The notes beneath the pieces are model-generated. The model was given only the letters and a program-made list of their open reading frames with translations, was not told where the DNA came from and ran no database searches. A stretch of 64,000 bases of DNA from Alphaproteobacteria bacterium (GTDB taxonomy: Bacteria > Pseudomonadota > Alphaproteobacteria > Caulobacterales > Hyphomonadaceae): the NCBI GenBank assembly GCA_018222605.1, contig JAAEZZ010000009.1, positions 150,682 to 214,681 on the forward strand, given 5' to 3'. This document shows, in pieces, positions 52,914 through 63,187 of this stretch (position 1 is the stretch's first letter; every line of letters begins with the position of its first letter). Position numbers and translations under genes: made by a program.

Positions 52914-53528
52914 ATGAGTGACACAACAGATACCCGCCAGCAGATCCTGGAAGCTGCCATGCAGCGCATCGTTCATTATGGCTATGCCAAAACAACGATG
53001 TCCGAAATCGCCAAGGACTGTAATATGTCCGCCGGCAATATTTATCGTTTCTTTGCCTCCAAGCTGGACATCGCCGAGGCTATTGCCCGAAAGTTCAATG
53101 CTGAACTCTACCAGTCCTATGCGGGCATCTGCCGCGAGAAGACGAGCGCGGCAGACCGGTTGCGGCGATTCTTCGAGTTCAGCCTCGTGCGCACTTATGA
53201 GGCGTTGGAGGAGAAGGACAAGCTGATCGAGCTGGCCGAGACGCTGGGCGATGAGCGGCCGCTCTTCATGAATGAACAGTTGGCCCAGGAACGGGTCTAT
53301 CTGGTGCAGATTCTGGAAGAGGGCATCGAGTCCGGTGAATTCCGTCCGATTGAGCACAAGGAAGAAGTCGCGGAGATGATCCAGTCGTCTCTTATGAAGT
53401 TCCGGTTTCCGCAGATGTTCTCTCACCTCACCCTGCCCAAATTGCAGCGGGAACTGGCCGGTGTCATGAATTTGCTGCTGGCCGGATTGTCGGCCGGGGC
53501 AGTCGTGCCAGAGCGGCATATTGAATGA
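52914..53528 (+). CDS. TetR family transcriptional regulator
   Basis: RQQILEAAMQRIVHYGYAKTTMSEIAKDCNMSAGNIYRFFASKLDIAEAI. Confidence 0.94.
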   Translation: MSDTTDTRQQILEAAMQRIVHYGYAKTTMSEIAKDCNMSAGNIYRFFASKLDIAEAIARKFNAELYQSYAGICREKTSAADRLRRFFEFSLVRTYEALEEKDKLIELAETLGDERPLFMNEQLAQERVYLVQILEEGIESGEFRPIEHKEEVAEMIQSSLMKFRFPQMFSHLTLPKLQRELAGVMNLLLAGLSAGAVVPERHIE

Positions 53529-53543
53529 CGATTGAATAAAATA

Positions 53544-53583
53544 GAAATCATTCATTGATTTTTATTCAGGCGCTTGCTATATG
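53544..53583 (+). promoter_or_regulatory. Putative promoter (TTGATT-N17-TATATG) overlapped by TetR-like site B
   Basis: -35 at 53555-53560, -10 at 53578-53583; site B at 53544-53558. Confidence 0.5.
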
Positions 53584-53637
53584 CAGGAGCATGGACGGCG
53601 CTATCTGCCGTTCACCTGCTAGAAAGTGACTTGAAAA

Positions 53638-53751
53638 ATGACCCTGTCCAAAACTGAAACGCGCCAGGCCCTGTTCTCGTTTGCCGCTGCCATTCCGATG
53701 GCTTTTGCCATGCTCGCGGCTGTCGTAGCGCTCGCAGAATACACGGTTTAA
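53638..53751 (+). CDS. Putative 37-aa single-TM microprotein, below the ORF-track cutoff
   Basis: MTLSKTETRQALFSFAAAIPMAFAMLAAVVALAEYTV, with its own putative promoter upstream. Confidence 0.6.
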   Translation: MTLSKTETRQALFSFAAAIPMAFAMLAAVVALAEYTV

Positions 53752-53767
53752 GCGCCGTGACGCTATA

Positions 53768-54868
53768 TCAGGCCTTGGCGCCCCGACGTCCTGTCTCATA
53801 GATGGGAGAGGCTTTCGCCGCCGCTTCATCCAGCGGCCAGCGCGGTCTCGCCCCGGCGCCAAGGTCCCCGGCCTCACCTGAGACGAGGCCCGCTGCCAGT
53901 CTTTCCGCGCCCGCAAGCGCGATCATGGCGGCATTATCCGTACAATGTCTCAGCGGCGGCGCAATCAGCCGTGCTCCGGCCTTAGCGGCAACATGTTCCA
54001 GCGCAGCCCGGATAGTCTTGTTGGCCGCAACACCACCTGCCACCACAAATCTCTTCTCCCGGCCTTCGCCTGGCTCGAATGCCTCCAGTGCCCGCGCCGT
54101 CTTTACCGCCAACACATCCGTCACCGCTTTCTGAAAGCTCGCGCAGAGATCACGCATGCGGTCCTCCGTTTGCGGTGCGTCTTCTGCGGCGCGTGCCACG
54201 GCAGTCTTCAGGCCGGCAAAGCTCATATCCAGGCCGGGCCGGTTGAGCAGGGGGCGGGGCAGGTCGAATGCGTCGGCATCGCCCCCTTCAGCAAGGCGCT
54301 CCACCGCCGGACCGCCCGGAAAGCCGAGCCCCAGCGTCTTCGCGGTCTTGTCAAAGGCTTCGCCCACGGCATCATCAATCGTGGAGCCGAGGCGCCGATA
54401 CTCCCCCAGGCCGCGCACCTCCAGAAACTGGCAATGTCCGCCGGAGACCAGCAACAGCAGATAGGGGAAAGGGCAGTCATTGCCGAGCCGGGGGCTGAGG
54501 GCGTGCCCCTCCAGATGGTTCACCGCGATGAAAGGCTTGCCCGCCGCCTGCGCGATTGCCTTGCCGGTCATCATGCCGACCAGAACGCCGCCAATCAGGC
54601 CGGGGCCAGAGGTTGCCGCTACGCCGTCAAGGTCAGCATAGGAAAGCCCGGCCTCATGCATTGCCGCCTTCACGGTCAGGTCCGCCAGTTCGGCATGCGC
54701 CCGCGCGGCAATCTCTGGCACAACGCCCAGATAGGGTGCATGCTCTTCCAGCTGCGTGCGGATCACATCAGAGATCAGCTCCGCGCGCCCATCCTGCAGG
54801 CGCAGCACAGCCGCCGCGGTTTCATCGCAGCTTGTCTCGATACCCAATATGGTCAGCGCCTTGCTCAT
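53768..54868 (-). CDS. tsaD: tRNA N6-adenosine threonylcarbamoyltransferase
   Basis: [44 protein letters not shown]. Confidence 0.97.
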   Translation of the reverse strand: MSKALTILGIETSCDETAAAVLRLQDGRAELISDVIRTQLEEHAPYLGVVPEIAARAHAELADLTVKAAMHEAGLSYADLDGVAATSGPGLIGGVLVGMMTGKAIAQAAGKPFIAVNHLEGHALSPRLGNDCPFPYLLLLVSGGHCQFLEVRGLGEYRRLGSTIDDAVGEAFDKTAKTLGLGFPGGPAVERLAEGGDADAFDLPRPLLNRPGLDMSFAGLKTAVARAAEDAPQTEDRMRDLCASFQKAVTDVLAVKTARALEAFEPGEGREKRFVVAGGVAANKTIRAALEHVAAKAGARLIAPPLRHCTDNAAMIALAGAERLAAGLVSGEAGDLGAGARPRWPLDEAAAKASPIYETGRRGAKA

Positions 54869-55013
54869 GCCGGGCATGTAAGCGCCCCGGCCCGGTTTGG
54901 AAAGTCTTCCCCGCAGGGGCCCGAACACGGTCAGCGCCTGAAAAGACCGCGCCTGATCTGCATTTTCTGCCGCAAGCGTGTAAGAAAGGGGCAGGGCAGG
55001 GGACTATTCAGAT

Positions 55014-55535
55014 ATGGAACACGCTCAGGATCAGGATGCGCTCTATCGCGAAGCGGCTGAAACATTCGGGCCCGCCATGCAGCGTCTGGCGCGCGCGACC
55101 GAGGCCAATGCCGAGCGCCAGAGAGATCTGGTGCAGGACATGCACGTCGCCATCTGGCGCAGTTTTGCGCAATTCGATGGCCGTTGCAGCCTCCGCACAT
55201 GGGTCTACCGGGTCACCCACAATGTCGCCGCCAGCCATGTAGCCCGCGAAGCGCGCCGCAATCGGGGGGCGGTCACGCTGGAGGCGATTGATCAGATGCC
55301 GGACGGGCGGAGCCTTTCGGCAGATCTCGAGCAGGCCGATGCGCTGGAGCGTCTCATGGCCTGGATACGGCGGCTCAAATCTCCTGATCGTCAGATCATG
55401 ACCCTGTATCTGGAAGACCTCAGCGCCGCAGAGATCGCCGATATTACCGGCCTCACGCCCGGCGCCATCGCCACCCGTATTTCGCGTCTCAAGACGCACC
55501 TGACCAAGGATTTTCAGGAGACGAACAATGCCTGA
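55014..55535 (+). CDS. RNA polymerase sigma factor (ECF-like)
   Basis: Sigma region 2 (DLVQDMHVAIWRSFAQFDGRCSLRTWVYRVTHNVA) and region 4 (LSAAEIADITGLTPGAIATRISRLKTHL). Confidence 0.92.
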   Translation: MEHAQDQDALYREAAETFGPAMQRLARATEANAERQRDLVQDMHVAIWRSFAQFDGRCSLRTWVYRVTHNVAASHVAREARRNRGAVTLEAIDQMPDGRSLSADLEQADALERLMAWIRRLKSPDRQIMTLYLEDLSAAEIADITGLTPGAIATRISRLKTHLTKDFQETNNA

Positions 55536-56115
55536 GCTCGACAAGCTGCAAAAACTCTGGGCCACCCAGCCGGTGGAGCCCTTCAGCCTTTCTCCGGAAG
55601 AGCTGCGCCAGCGCGCGCGTAAGTTCCAAGCCAGCCTTCGTATGCGCAATATCACGGAATACCTTGCTGCACTTCTGGTTGTCGGCGTCTTCGGCTGGAT
55701 GGCCTTTCTGATCCCTCAGCCTGTGGTGAAGCTCGGCGCGGGTCTCATTATTCTGGGCGCGCTCTATGTCAGCTGGAAGCTGCACACCTATTCCGGCGCG
55801 AACATGGCGCATGGCGGCGACACAGCGGATAGTCTGATCCGCTATCATCGCGCCGAACTGGTGCGCCAGCGCGAGGCCCTCGCCAATGTCTGGCGCTGGT
55901 ATCTCCTGCCCTTCCTTCCGGGGGCTCTCTTGTTCGTGGGCGGCGTATCCTTCGCGCCGGATACAGGACTGCCCTTCTTCGTAGCCTTGCCGGGTTTCCT
56001 GTTCAGCCTTGCCATCATGGGCGGCCTCGCCTTTGGAATTATCTGGCTGAACAATCGCGCCGTCAGACAGCTCGATGCCGAAATCGCCGAACTGGACAAG
56101 GCCGCTGAGGGCTGA
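55528..56115 (+). CDS. Membrane protein overlapping the sigma gene (candidate anti-sigma partner)
   Basis: Starts inside the sigma ORF; about 4 TM segments, soluble N-terminus MPELDKLQKLWATQPVEPFSLSPEELRQRARKF. Confidence 0.75.
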   Translation: MPELDKLQKLWATQPVEPFSLSPEELRQRARKFQASLRMRNITEYLAALLVVGVFGWMAFLIPQPVVKLGAGLIILGALYVSWKLHTYSGANMAHGGDTADSLIRYHRAELVRQREALANVWRWYLLPFLPGALLFVGGVSFAPDTGLPFFVALPGFLFSLAIMGGLAFGIIWLNNRAVRQLDAEIAELDKAAEG

Positions 56116-56360
56116 TCGCCCGCCCTCTATACGGGTTTATTTTCGCAAGCATGATGTAATTGCCGCAGTCCGCCCCATATCAGTGGACTAATCCATCAGA
56201 GTGGAAGCGAAGCTCATTCTGTTCCTGGCTGCGATGTACCGGCCGGAAGCGTTGAGAAGGCATCAGACTGCCTGCCACGTAATAGTTGCACATTGTGGGC
56301 CGTCAGGGCTGCGCTGCGCCGGGCATCTTTACTTGTGCCCCGAAACGGGACCACCCAAAT

Positions 56361-57098
56361 ATGGCTATTGGCATTTCAAGAAAGCTGTCTCAGCTGCCCC
56401 TTTCTCTTCATGACGTCCTTACCTCGCGGCCCCGCTGGGTGACGCTGCAATTCGCCTGCGTTCCGGGCCTTCTGGCCCTTTTGGCCGTCTCCTTCGCCCT
56501 GCCGGCTCGTGCGGAAGAGACGCTGCCGGAGAATTCCTCTTCCAAATCCTATGGCTCCGGCTGGGCGTGCGATATAGGCTATCGTGCCACGTCCACAGAA
56601 TGCGAGAAAGTGGTTGTTCCGCCCCATGGTTACGCCACTGATACGGCCTATGGCCGGGGCTGGGAGTGCGAGTATGGATATGTCCGCAAGGGGATGAAGT
56701 GCCAGCTGATTGCCGTGCCCGAGCATGGCTATCTCGATTCCTTCGGCACCAGTTGGTCTTGTGAGCGTGGCTATTCCTCAGACGGAACCGTCTGCCAGAA
56801 GATCCAGGTACCGGATAATGCCTATCTAACGGATACGGAATATGGCACCGGCTGGGAATGCGCCCATGGCTATGTCGCCAATCATGATCGCTGTGATGAG
56901 ATAAACGTGCCTGCCAATGGCTACCTCACCAGCAGTTCCTATGGCTACAGATGGGAGTGCGATCGCGGCTATACCAAGGAAGGCGACCAATGCGCCGCCG
57001 TCCAGGTGCCTGCGAATGCGCACATCAATTATGGCGGCGATGGCTGGACTTGCAACCGCCCCTATGAACAGGTCGGCGAGACCTGCAAACTGCCATAA
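56361..57098 (+). CDS. Secreted protein with six approx. 30-33-aa two-Cys repeats
   Basis: Signal peptide ending ALPARAEE, then repeats of VPxxGYLxxxxYGxGWECxxGYxxxxxxCxxI. Confidence 0.8.
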   Translation: MAIGISRKLSQLPLSLHDVLTSRPRWVTLQFACVPGLLALLAVSFALPARAEETLPENSSSKSYGSGWACDIGYRATSTECEKVVVPPHGYATDTAYGRGWECEYGYVRKGMKCQLIAVPEHGYLDSFGTSWSCERGYSSDGTVCQKIQVPDNAYLTDTEYGTGWECAHGYVANHDRCDEINVPANGYLTSSSYGYRWECDRGYTKEGDQCAAVQVPANAHINYGGDGWTCNRPYEQVGETCKLP

Positions 57099-57296
57099 AC
57101 AGCGTAGGTGGGAGCTGAGGTGATTTCATGTCTCGTGGTTTTATACATGTCGACATTGCAAGGCTTCACGCTGGACGAGGTTGCCGTGATGGATCGCGGT
57201 CACGGCCAGCAATGGACAGCGGAAGTGTGATCCTCTTATTGGAGTTCGATGCAGCTTTAGCGCGTGCGGATCCAATAGATTGAGTGATCAAATAAT

Positions 57297-58082
57297 CTAG
57301 AAAATAGGGTTATCGCGCAGTTCTGATTGCTCAACCGGAAAATCGAAATTGTAGCGAGATGTTATGTCTTTGACGATTTCCGCAAACCAAGAGGGAGCCA
57401 AGGGGTTAATCAGGACACGATCGACAAGGTGTTTTAGATCCACCTTAAGTGCCTTGCCGATGTCTTCTTGGGATGAATCTCTCTCGCTTGTACTTCTTAG
57501 ATATTTATCTGGTTCCATATCAGCAAGTACAATCCGAACCTCCTTCTCATGTTCAAATGACTGCCGTTTGAAGAATGCGGGGCTATACGCGACTGGCGTG
57601 CTAGGAGCTACGTACGTCGCGTAGTCAATGTACTGCACCTTTCCGAATTGTGCATTCGTATTTGGTATGTAGGACTTTAGTTTTCCGCAGGTTGTTTGAA
57701 TGCAGATTGAATCTATTGTAGAGGAATAGAGTTTCCACATTGCATCGGATTCATACGCTGATAAATGCCAGCAGCTTACATACATCCCATTTTTGAACAC
57801 CGTGCTGGCCATTTTGACCATTTCCGATATATTGCTTGGAAGGCCTTTAGCGATTGAGCCTTCTGCATCAAACGTCTCAAGAAGTGGGGTAAGACCTAGG
57901 CTCTTAGGGTTTGAGCCCTCGAATGGATCGTCAAAAGCCGAGAGTGGAGGCAAGTATATGGACTGGGACCGAAGCAACGATACGTATTTGCTTAGATCCA
58001 TGTAGCGCCAGAGCTTTTCTTCGTCCTCTGGTTGTTCAATCTCGATGATATGATGAGTTTCTGACAGATTACTAATCCCCAT
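57297..58082 (-). CDS. DUF2971-like protein, AT-rich gene
   Basis: [64 protein letters not shown]. Confidence 0.75.
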   Translation of the reverse strand: MGISNLSETHHIIEIEQPEDEEKLWRYMDLSKYVSLLRSQSIYLPPLSAFDDPFEGSNPKSLGLTPLLETFDAEGSIAKGLPSNISEMVKMASTVFKNGMYVSCWHLSAYESDAMWKLYSSTIDSICIQTTCGKLKSYIPNTNAQFGKVQYIDYATYVAPSTPVAYSPAFFKRQSFEHEKEVRIVLADMEPDKYLRSTSERDSSQEDIGKALKVDLKHLVDRVLINPLAPSWFAEIVKDITSRYNFDFPVEQSELRDNPIF

Positions 58083-59877
58083 CCATCCTTAGGGCTGCAA
58101 CGAAGGCTTCCTGCGGGATTTCCACCTTACCGAACTGGCGCATGCGCTTTTTACCGGCGGCCTGCTTGTCCAGCAGTTTCCGCTTCCGGCTGGCGTCACC
58201 GCCATAGCATTTCGCTGTCACATCTTTCCTCAGGGCGCTGAGGGTTTCGCGGGCGATCACCTTGCCGCCAATCGCTGCCTGGATCGGGATCTTGAACATC
58301 TGGCGGGGGATCAGATCCTTCAGGCGCTCGCACATCTGGCGGCCACGGCTTTCGGCGCGGTCGCGGTGCACCAGCATGGCCAGCGCGTCGACTGGGTCAT
58401 CATTCACCAGGATCTGCAGCTTGACGAGGTTCTCGGCGCGGTGGCCGATAATGTCGTAATCAAAGCTCGCATAGCCGCGGCTGATCGATTTCAGGCGATC
58501 ATAGAAATCGAATACCACTTCGTTCAGCGGCAATTCGTACTTCACCATGGCGCGCCCGCCGACATAGGACAGCTCTTTCTGAATGCCGCGCCGGTCCTGG
58601 CACAGTTTCAGAATGGCGCCCAGATATTCATCCGGCGTGTAGATCGTCGCGTCGATCCAGGGTTCGCGGATTTCCTTGATCTTGGTCACTTCCGGCATGT
58701 CCGCCGGATTGTGCAGCTCGATCTCTTCACCATCCGTCATCGTCATTTCATAGACAACGCTCGGCGCAGTGGCGATCAGGTCCAGGTCGAATTCGCGGCT
58801 GAGACGCTCCTGGATAATTTCCAGATGCAGCAGGCCCAGAAAGCCGCAGCGGAAACCCATGCCCAGCGCGGCAGAAGTTTCCATCTCCCACGTAAAGCTC
58901 GCATCATTCAGGCGCAGCTTGCCCATCGCCGCGCGCAGATCGTCAAAGTCTGCCGCGTCGACCGGGAACAGGCCGCAGAACACGACCGGTACAACTTCCT
59001 TATAGCCGGGCAGGGGCTTGTCGGCCTGGCGTTTTTCTTCCGTGATCGTATCACCGACCGCCGTGTCGGCCACTTCCTTGATCGAGGCGACCAGGAAGCC
59101 AACTTCGCCGGGGCCCAGCTCTTCCACATCAACCGGCTTTGGCCCGAACACGCCCACCTTGTCGACCTCATAGGTCGCGCCGGTACGCATCATGCGGACT
59201 TTCTGCTTCTTCTTCAGCACACCATCATGCACGCGCACGATGACGACGACGCCCAGATACGGGTCGTAATAGGCATCCACCAGCGCGGCCTTCAGCGGCT
59301 TGTCCGCCTCGCCTGATGGGGGCGGGGGCAGGCGCTTCACAATGGCTTCCAGCACATCCGGCACGCCAAGGCCGGTCTTGGCGGAAATTTCCAGCGCGTC
59401 GGAAGCGTCGAGCCCGATGACATCCTCGATCTGTTCCTTCACGCGGTCTACATCAGCCGCCGGCAGGTCCACCTTGTTGAGGACGGGCACGATCTCATGA
59501 TCCTGATCAATCGCCTGATAGACGTTGGCCAGCGTCTGCGCCTCAACCCCTTGGGAGGCATCCACCACGAGAAGAGAGCCCTCGCACGCCGCCAGGCACC
59601 GGCTGACCTCATAGGAGAAGTCGACATGCCCCGGCGTATCCATCAAGTTCAGCACATAGGTTTCGCCATCCGCGGCCGTATAGTTCAGCCGTACGGTCTG
59701 CGCCTTGATGGTGATGCCGCGCTCTTTCTCGATATCCATCGAGTCGAGCACCTGTTCCTTCATCTCTCGGTCCGTTAGGCCGCCGCAGGTCTGGATCAGG
59801 CGATCCGCCAGCGTGGACTTGCCGTGGTCGATATGGGCGATGATGGAAAAATTCCGGATTTTGTCACGTGGTGTCAT
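58072..59877 (-). CDS. lepA: Elongation factor 4
   Basis: [61 protein letters not shown]. Confidence 0.98.
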   Translation of the reverse strand: MTPRDKIRNFSIIAHIDHGKSTLADRLIQTCGGLTDREMKEQVLDSMDIEKERGITIKAQTVRLNYTAADGETYVLNLMDTPGHVDFSYEVSRCLAACEGSLLVVDASQGVEAQTLANVYQAIDQDHEIVPVLNKVDLPAADVDRVKEQIEDVIGLDASDALEISAKTGLGVPDVLEAIVKRLPPPPSGEADKPLKAALVDAYYDPYLGVVVIVRVHDGVLKKKQKVRMMRTGATYEVDKVGVFGPKPVDVEELGPGEVGFLVASIKEVADTAVGDTITEEKRQADKPLPGYKEVVPVVFCGLFPVDAADFDDLRAAMGKLRLNDASFTWEMETSAALGMGFRCGFLGLLHLEIIQERLSREFDLDLIATAPSVVYEMTMTDGEEIELHNPADMPEVTKIKEIREPWIDATIYTPDEYLGAILKLCQDRRGIQKELSYVGGRAMVKYELPLNEVVFDFYDRLKSISRGYASFDYDIIGHRAENLVKLQILVNDDPVDALAMLVHRDRAESRGRQMCERLKDLIPRQMFKIPIQAAIGGKVIARETLSALRKDVTAKCYGGDASRKRKLLDKQAAGKKRMRQFGKVEIPQEAFVAALRMDGD

Positions 59878-60053
59878 GGGCGGGATATAGCCGTGCTTTC
59901 GGCCTGCGGGAAGCACTCTCCTTCATGCGCCGCGCGCGGAAATGCCCCGAAAGCGCGAATTCGGGCGGATTTCCATTAATAACAGGCAATTCTCGGAACG
60001 ATGCGGCGTGTCTCCCATTGATTATGTGTACGCAATCAAGAAGGAGACGCCCC

Positions 60054-60548
60054 ATGAGCATTCAGACGCTCCAAGATCTATACATCGACCAACTTCAGGA
60101 CCTTTACAGCGCCAACCGTCAATCGAAGAAAGTGACGGAACGGCTGCAGGAAAAGGCCCATAATGACGAGCTGCAGAGTGCGCTGAAGCGCGGTGTCAGC
60201 GGCATTGAAGACGGCGTCGAGGCCGTCGAATCCCTGCTGCGCCAGCACAAGGCAGACCCGAAGGGTGAGTTCTGCCAGGGCATGGAAGGCCTGGTGAAAG
60301 AGGCAAAAGCCCACGCCATTGACGCCGATATTGCCGATCCGGATGTCCGCGACGCCTCTATCATTTCGCAATATCAGCGCATGACGCATTACGCGCTCGC
60401 CGGCTATGGCACGGTTGTGGCCTATGCCCGCCGTCTCGGCTTGGAAGACGACGCCAAGAAGCTGCAGGTATGTCTCGACAATACCTATTCCGGCGACCGG
60501 GAAATGTCCCAGCTCGCCGAGGGCGGAATCAACCGCGTGGCCGCATAA
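60054..60548 (+). CDS. YciE/YciF-type ferritin-like (DUF892) protein
   Basis: MSIQTLQDLYIDQLQDLYSANRQSKKVTERLQEKAHNDELQSAL. Confidence 0.9.
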   Translation: MSIQTLQDLYIDQLQDLYSANRQSKKVTERLQEKAHNDELQSALKRGVSGIEDGVEAVESLLRQHKADPKGEFCQGMEGLVKEAKAHAIDADIADPDVRDASIISQYQRMTHYALAGYGTVVAYARRLGLEDDAKKLQVCLDNTYSGDREMSQLAEGGINRVAA

Positions 60549-60601
60549 GCCGCATGAAAAATTCGATTCTCCGGAAGGCAGGCCGGTGAATCGAAGTGGG
60601 G

Positions 60602-60637
60602 AACCCGGTCTGGCTTACGTGTCAGACCGGGTTTTCC
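60602..60637 (+). terminator. Rho-independent terminator
   Basis: 11-bp stem AACCCGGTCTG/CAGACCGGGTT with 10-nt loop and a short T-run. Confidence 0.8.
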
Positions 60638-60661
60638 TGTCAAAAGGCAATTTTCCGGAAG

Positions 60662-61894
60662 CTAGCGGCTCGGCTCAATCCAGCGGCTGTAATGCCGGGC
60701 CACCGGGTTTGTCAGGCCGCTGACCCTTTGCGTCATGGTGCGAATAAAATCCCCCAGCCACGCGCCTGGGGCAGATTGTGGTTTGTCTTTCGCCGGGGCT
60801 TGTACGGTCCAGAAAATATAACTCTGCAGGCAGATCGCCGCGAACAGGGCGAGCGCATATATCCAGCTCATCGCCAGTGTGAGTGTCAGTTTCGGTGCCA
60901 GATACAGCAGCACGTTGCCGAATGAGAAAGTGAACAGGCTGGTTCGCCCGGCAAAGGTGACAGACTGGCCAAAAGAGGCATTCATCCGGTCATACAGCTG
61001 TATGCAGAGCATGACGCAGGCAATGGTCACCGCGCATCCGAGCGCGAAGTAGAGCGGCTGGTTGGCGTTGCGGATCTTCAGCGTCGCGATACCGGCAAAA
61101 TCCTGAAGCGGGGCCTCCCAATTCCACAGAAGCAGGGTGGCCGCGACAGCCGCAGCGAACATGCCGGTAAGCAGCCTTTTTCCCTGCGCAATCTCTTTCG
61201 GGGTTTCCCCCGCCATCATCAGCTTGATGGCCTTGCCAACGACCATTCCCCAGATAACAAAGGTCATGCCGTGCAAAACGGAAGGCCCGCCCACTTCCTG
61301 TGTTGCCATGCCTGTCAGAAAGCCCATGACAGGGCCGAGATAATCCTTCCCGGCCAGCAGGGGCGGGGTCGGCACGGCTGCGATCAGAGGGTGCGCCAGA
61401 TGGATCAGAAGGGATGCCACCACGAGAGGTGTCAGGCCCCAGCGAATGCGGAAGGCCAGCAGGGCCGGCGCGAGAGCCAATGCCAGCGCATAGAATTTCA
61501 GGATATCGGCATAAGGTGTCACCCCCATCATCAGGATGCACCGCAGCGCATAGCCGGGGGAGCTTAGCCCCACCGCGAGCATGGCCAGTATCGACACCAC
61601 ATAAAGCAGATAGCATTGTAGCGCCCGCGTCAGCAGGCGGCGTGTCGCCTGCATGTACTGGCCGTCTTCGATCCGTGCCTTGTAGACGAATTCCAGCATC
61701 GTGCCGAACAGGATGATAAAGATCGGAGGCGCCATTTGCAGCACGAAACGCATCGGGATCGCCACACTTTCAGGCGTTACTTTCAGTGTGCCTGCCTCCA
61801 CCATGGCGTGGCTGAACATGGCTAACAGGATTGCGAAAGACCGGCATATGTCTATGCCCTGGATGCGCGTCTGAGGTTTTTTGACCGTACTCAT
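60662..61894 (-). CDS. OpgC / acyltransferase-3-like membrane protein
   Basis: RIQGIDICRSFAILLAMFSHAMVEAG plus about 10 hydrophobic segments. Confidence 0.75.
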   Translation of the reverse strand: MSTVKKPQTRIQGIDICRSFAILLAMFSHAMVEAGTLKVTPESVAIPMRFVLQMAPPIFIILFGTMLEFVYKARIEDGQYMQATRRLLTRALQCYLLYVVSILAMLAVGLSSPGYALRCILMMGVTPYADILKFYALALALAPALLAFRIRWGLTPLVVASLLIHLAHPLIAAVPTPPLLAGKDYLGPVMGFLTGMATQEVGGPSVLHGMTFVIWGMVVGKAIKLMMAGETPKEIAQGKRLLTGMFAAAVAATLLLWNWEAPLQDFAGIATLKIRNANQPLYFALGCAVTIACVMLCIQLYDRMNASFGQSVTFAGRTSLFTFSFGNVLLYLAPKLTLTLAMSWIYALALFAAICLQSYIFWTVQAPAKDKPQSAPGAWLGDFIRTMTQRVSGLTNPVARHYSRWIEPSR

Positions 61895-62070
61895 GGGGGT
61901 TTCCCTGATTGCGCCTTGCTGGACGCGGTGTCATTCCTGTGGCTGCCTATTGTGGCGGTTGGGCGATGGGCATTATGCACGCACGTGTCCAACGGGGATG
62001 CAATATGCGTGCCCGATATGGCACATTAACCGGCCAATTGGCTGTAAATCCTGTCGGGAGACATGCAGAC

Positions 62071-63171
62071 ATGACCACTCAGGAAGCGGTAACCCCCGCC
62101 AAGACCGGCATCACGGATGACGGCTATCTGACGGATTCCTGGTATCTCGCCGCCCCGTCGGATGAGCTGAAAGCGGGAAAGCAGCATCGCATCATGGTGC
62201 TGGGAGAGCCGGTTGTTGTTGGCCGTACGCCGGCAGGGGAGGCGTTCGCCTTGCGCGACATCTGCCCCCACCGCCTGGTGCCGCTGTCTGCCGGCCAGCA
62301 AATCGAAACCGAGGGCGAGTGGACCCTGCAATGCCCGTATCATGGCTGGCGGTTCGGCACAGATGGCGGCTGCAAGCACATGCCCAGCCTGACCGATGAC
62401 AGCCCGTATGACTCCTCCCGCGTGAAAGTGCGCCGCTATCCGGTGCATGAGGCGAACGGCGCGGTCTATCTCTATGTCGCGCACAATCCGCGCAGCGATG
62501 CGCCCCCCGCCGTGCCGCCACCGGAATTCGGCCCGCTGCCGGAAAAGCCGGGCTTTGTCATCCATGACGTGTTCAATGCGCATATGGATGATGCGGTGGT
62601 CGGCCTGATGGACCCGGCGCATGTTCCGTTCGTGCACAATCAATGGTGGTGGCGCCCGCCATCGGCCGGGCTGAAGCTGAAGGAAAAGCCCTTCGTGCCA
62701 ACGGATCGCGGCTGGGCGATTGACCGTCACCAGCCAAGTTCCAATTCAAAGCTCTATCGCTGGGTGTTCGGCGGCAAGGTGGAAACCGAAATCCGGTTCC
62801 AGCTGCCCGGCTATCGCTGGGAAATCATTTCCAATGATACCGCGCGCCTCTTGACGCTCACCTGCCTCACGCCAGAAGCTCCGAAACGCACACGGATCAC
62901 CCAGTTCACCTGGTGGACCGGCGCGCCGCTGCTGCACCTCGCCGTGCCGCTTGCCAAGCCCATGGCCCGCAAATTCCTGTCGCAAGACCGCGAAATGGTC
63001 GACCTTCAGAATGAAGGCATGGCCCACCAGAAAGCCATGCTCTGGATCGACGACATCGACGTCCAGGCCAAATGGTACCAACGCCTGAAACGTGAGTGGA
63101 CAGACTGCCGAACCGAAGACCGCGCGTTTTCAAACCCGATCGAACCGCGCGTGTTGCGGTGGATGAGTTAG
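62071..63171 (+). CDS. Rieske 2Fe-2S ring-hydroxylating oxygenase
   Basis: CPHRLVPL...CPYHGWRFGTDGGC; mononuclear-iron-like DPAHVPFVH. Confidence 0.92.
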   Translation: MTTQEAVTPAKTGITDDGYLTDSWYLAAPSDELKAGKQHRIMVLGEPVVVGRTPAGEAFALRDICPHRLVPLSAGQQIETEGEWTLQCPYHGWRFGTDGGCKHMPSLTDDSPYDSSRVKVRRYPVHEANGAVYLYVAHNPRSDAPPAVPPPEFGPLPEKPGFVIHDVFNAHMDDAVVGLMDPAHVPFVHNQWWWRPPSAGLKLKEKPFVPTDRGWAIDRHQPSSNSKLYRWVFGGKVETEIRFQLPGYRWEIISNDTARLLTLTCLTPEAPKRTRITQFTWWTGAPLLHLAVPLAKPMARKFLSQDREMVDLQNEGMAHQKAMLWIDDIDVQAKWYQRLKREWTDCRTEDRAFSNPIEPRVLRWMS

Positions 63172-63187
63172 GGGTGGCGGATTTAAA

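Noticed and set aside
53945-55060. 371-aa plus-strand ORF opposite tsaD
   Set aside because: Antisense to clear tsaD and overlapping the sigma gene start; no recognisable motifs.
57147-57230. 27-codon ORF (MSTLQGFTLDEVAVMDRGHGQQWTAEV) before the DUF2971-like gene, possible gene remnant
   Set aside because: Too short to assign; no family recognised. Could be a degraded gene but unsupported from sequence alone.
59996-60030. GGAAC upstream of the DUF892 stress-type gene, considered as an EcfG general-stress promoter
   Set aside because: No matching -10 (CGTT-like) at the required spacing.
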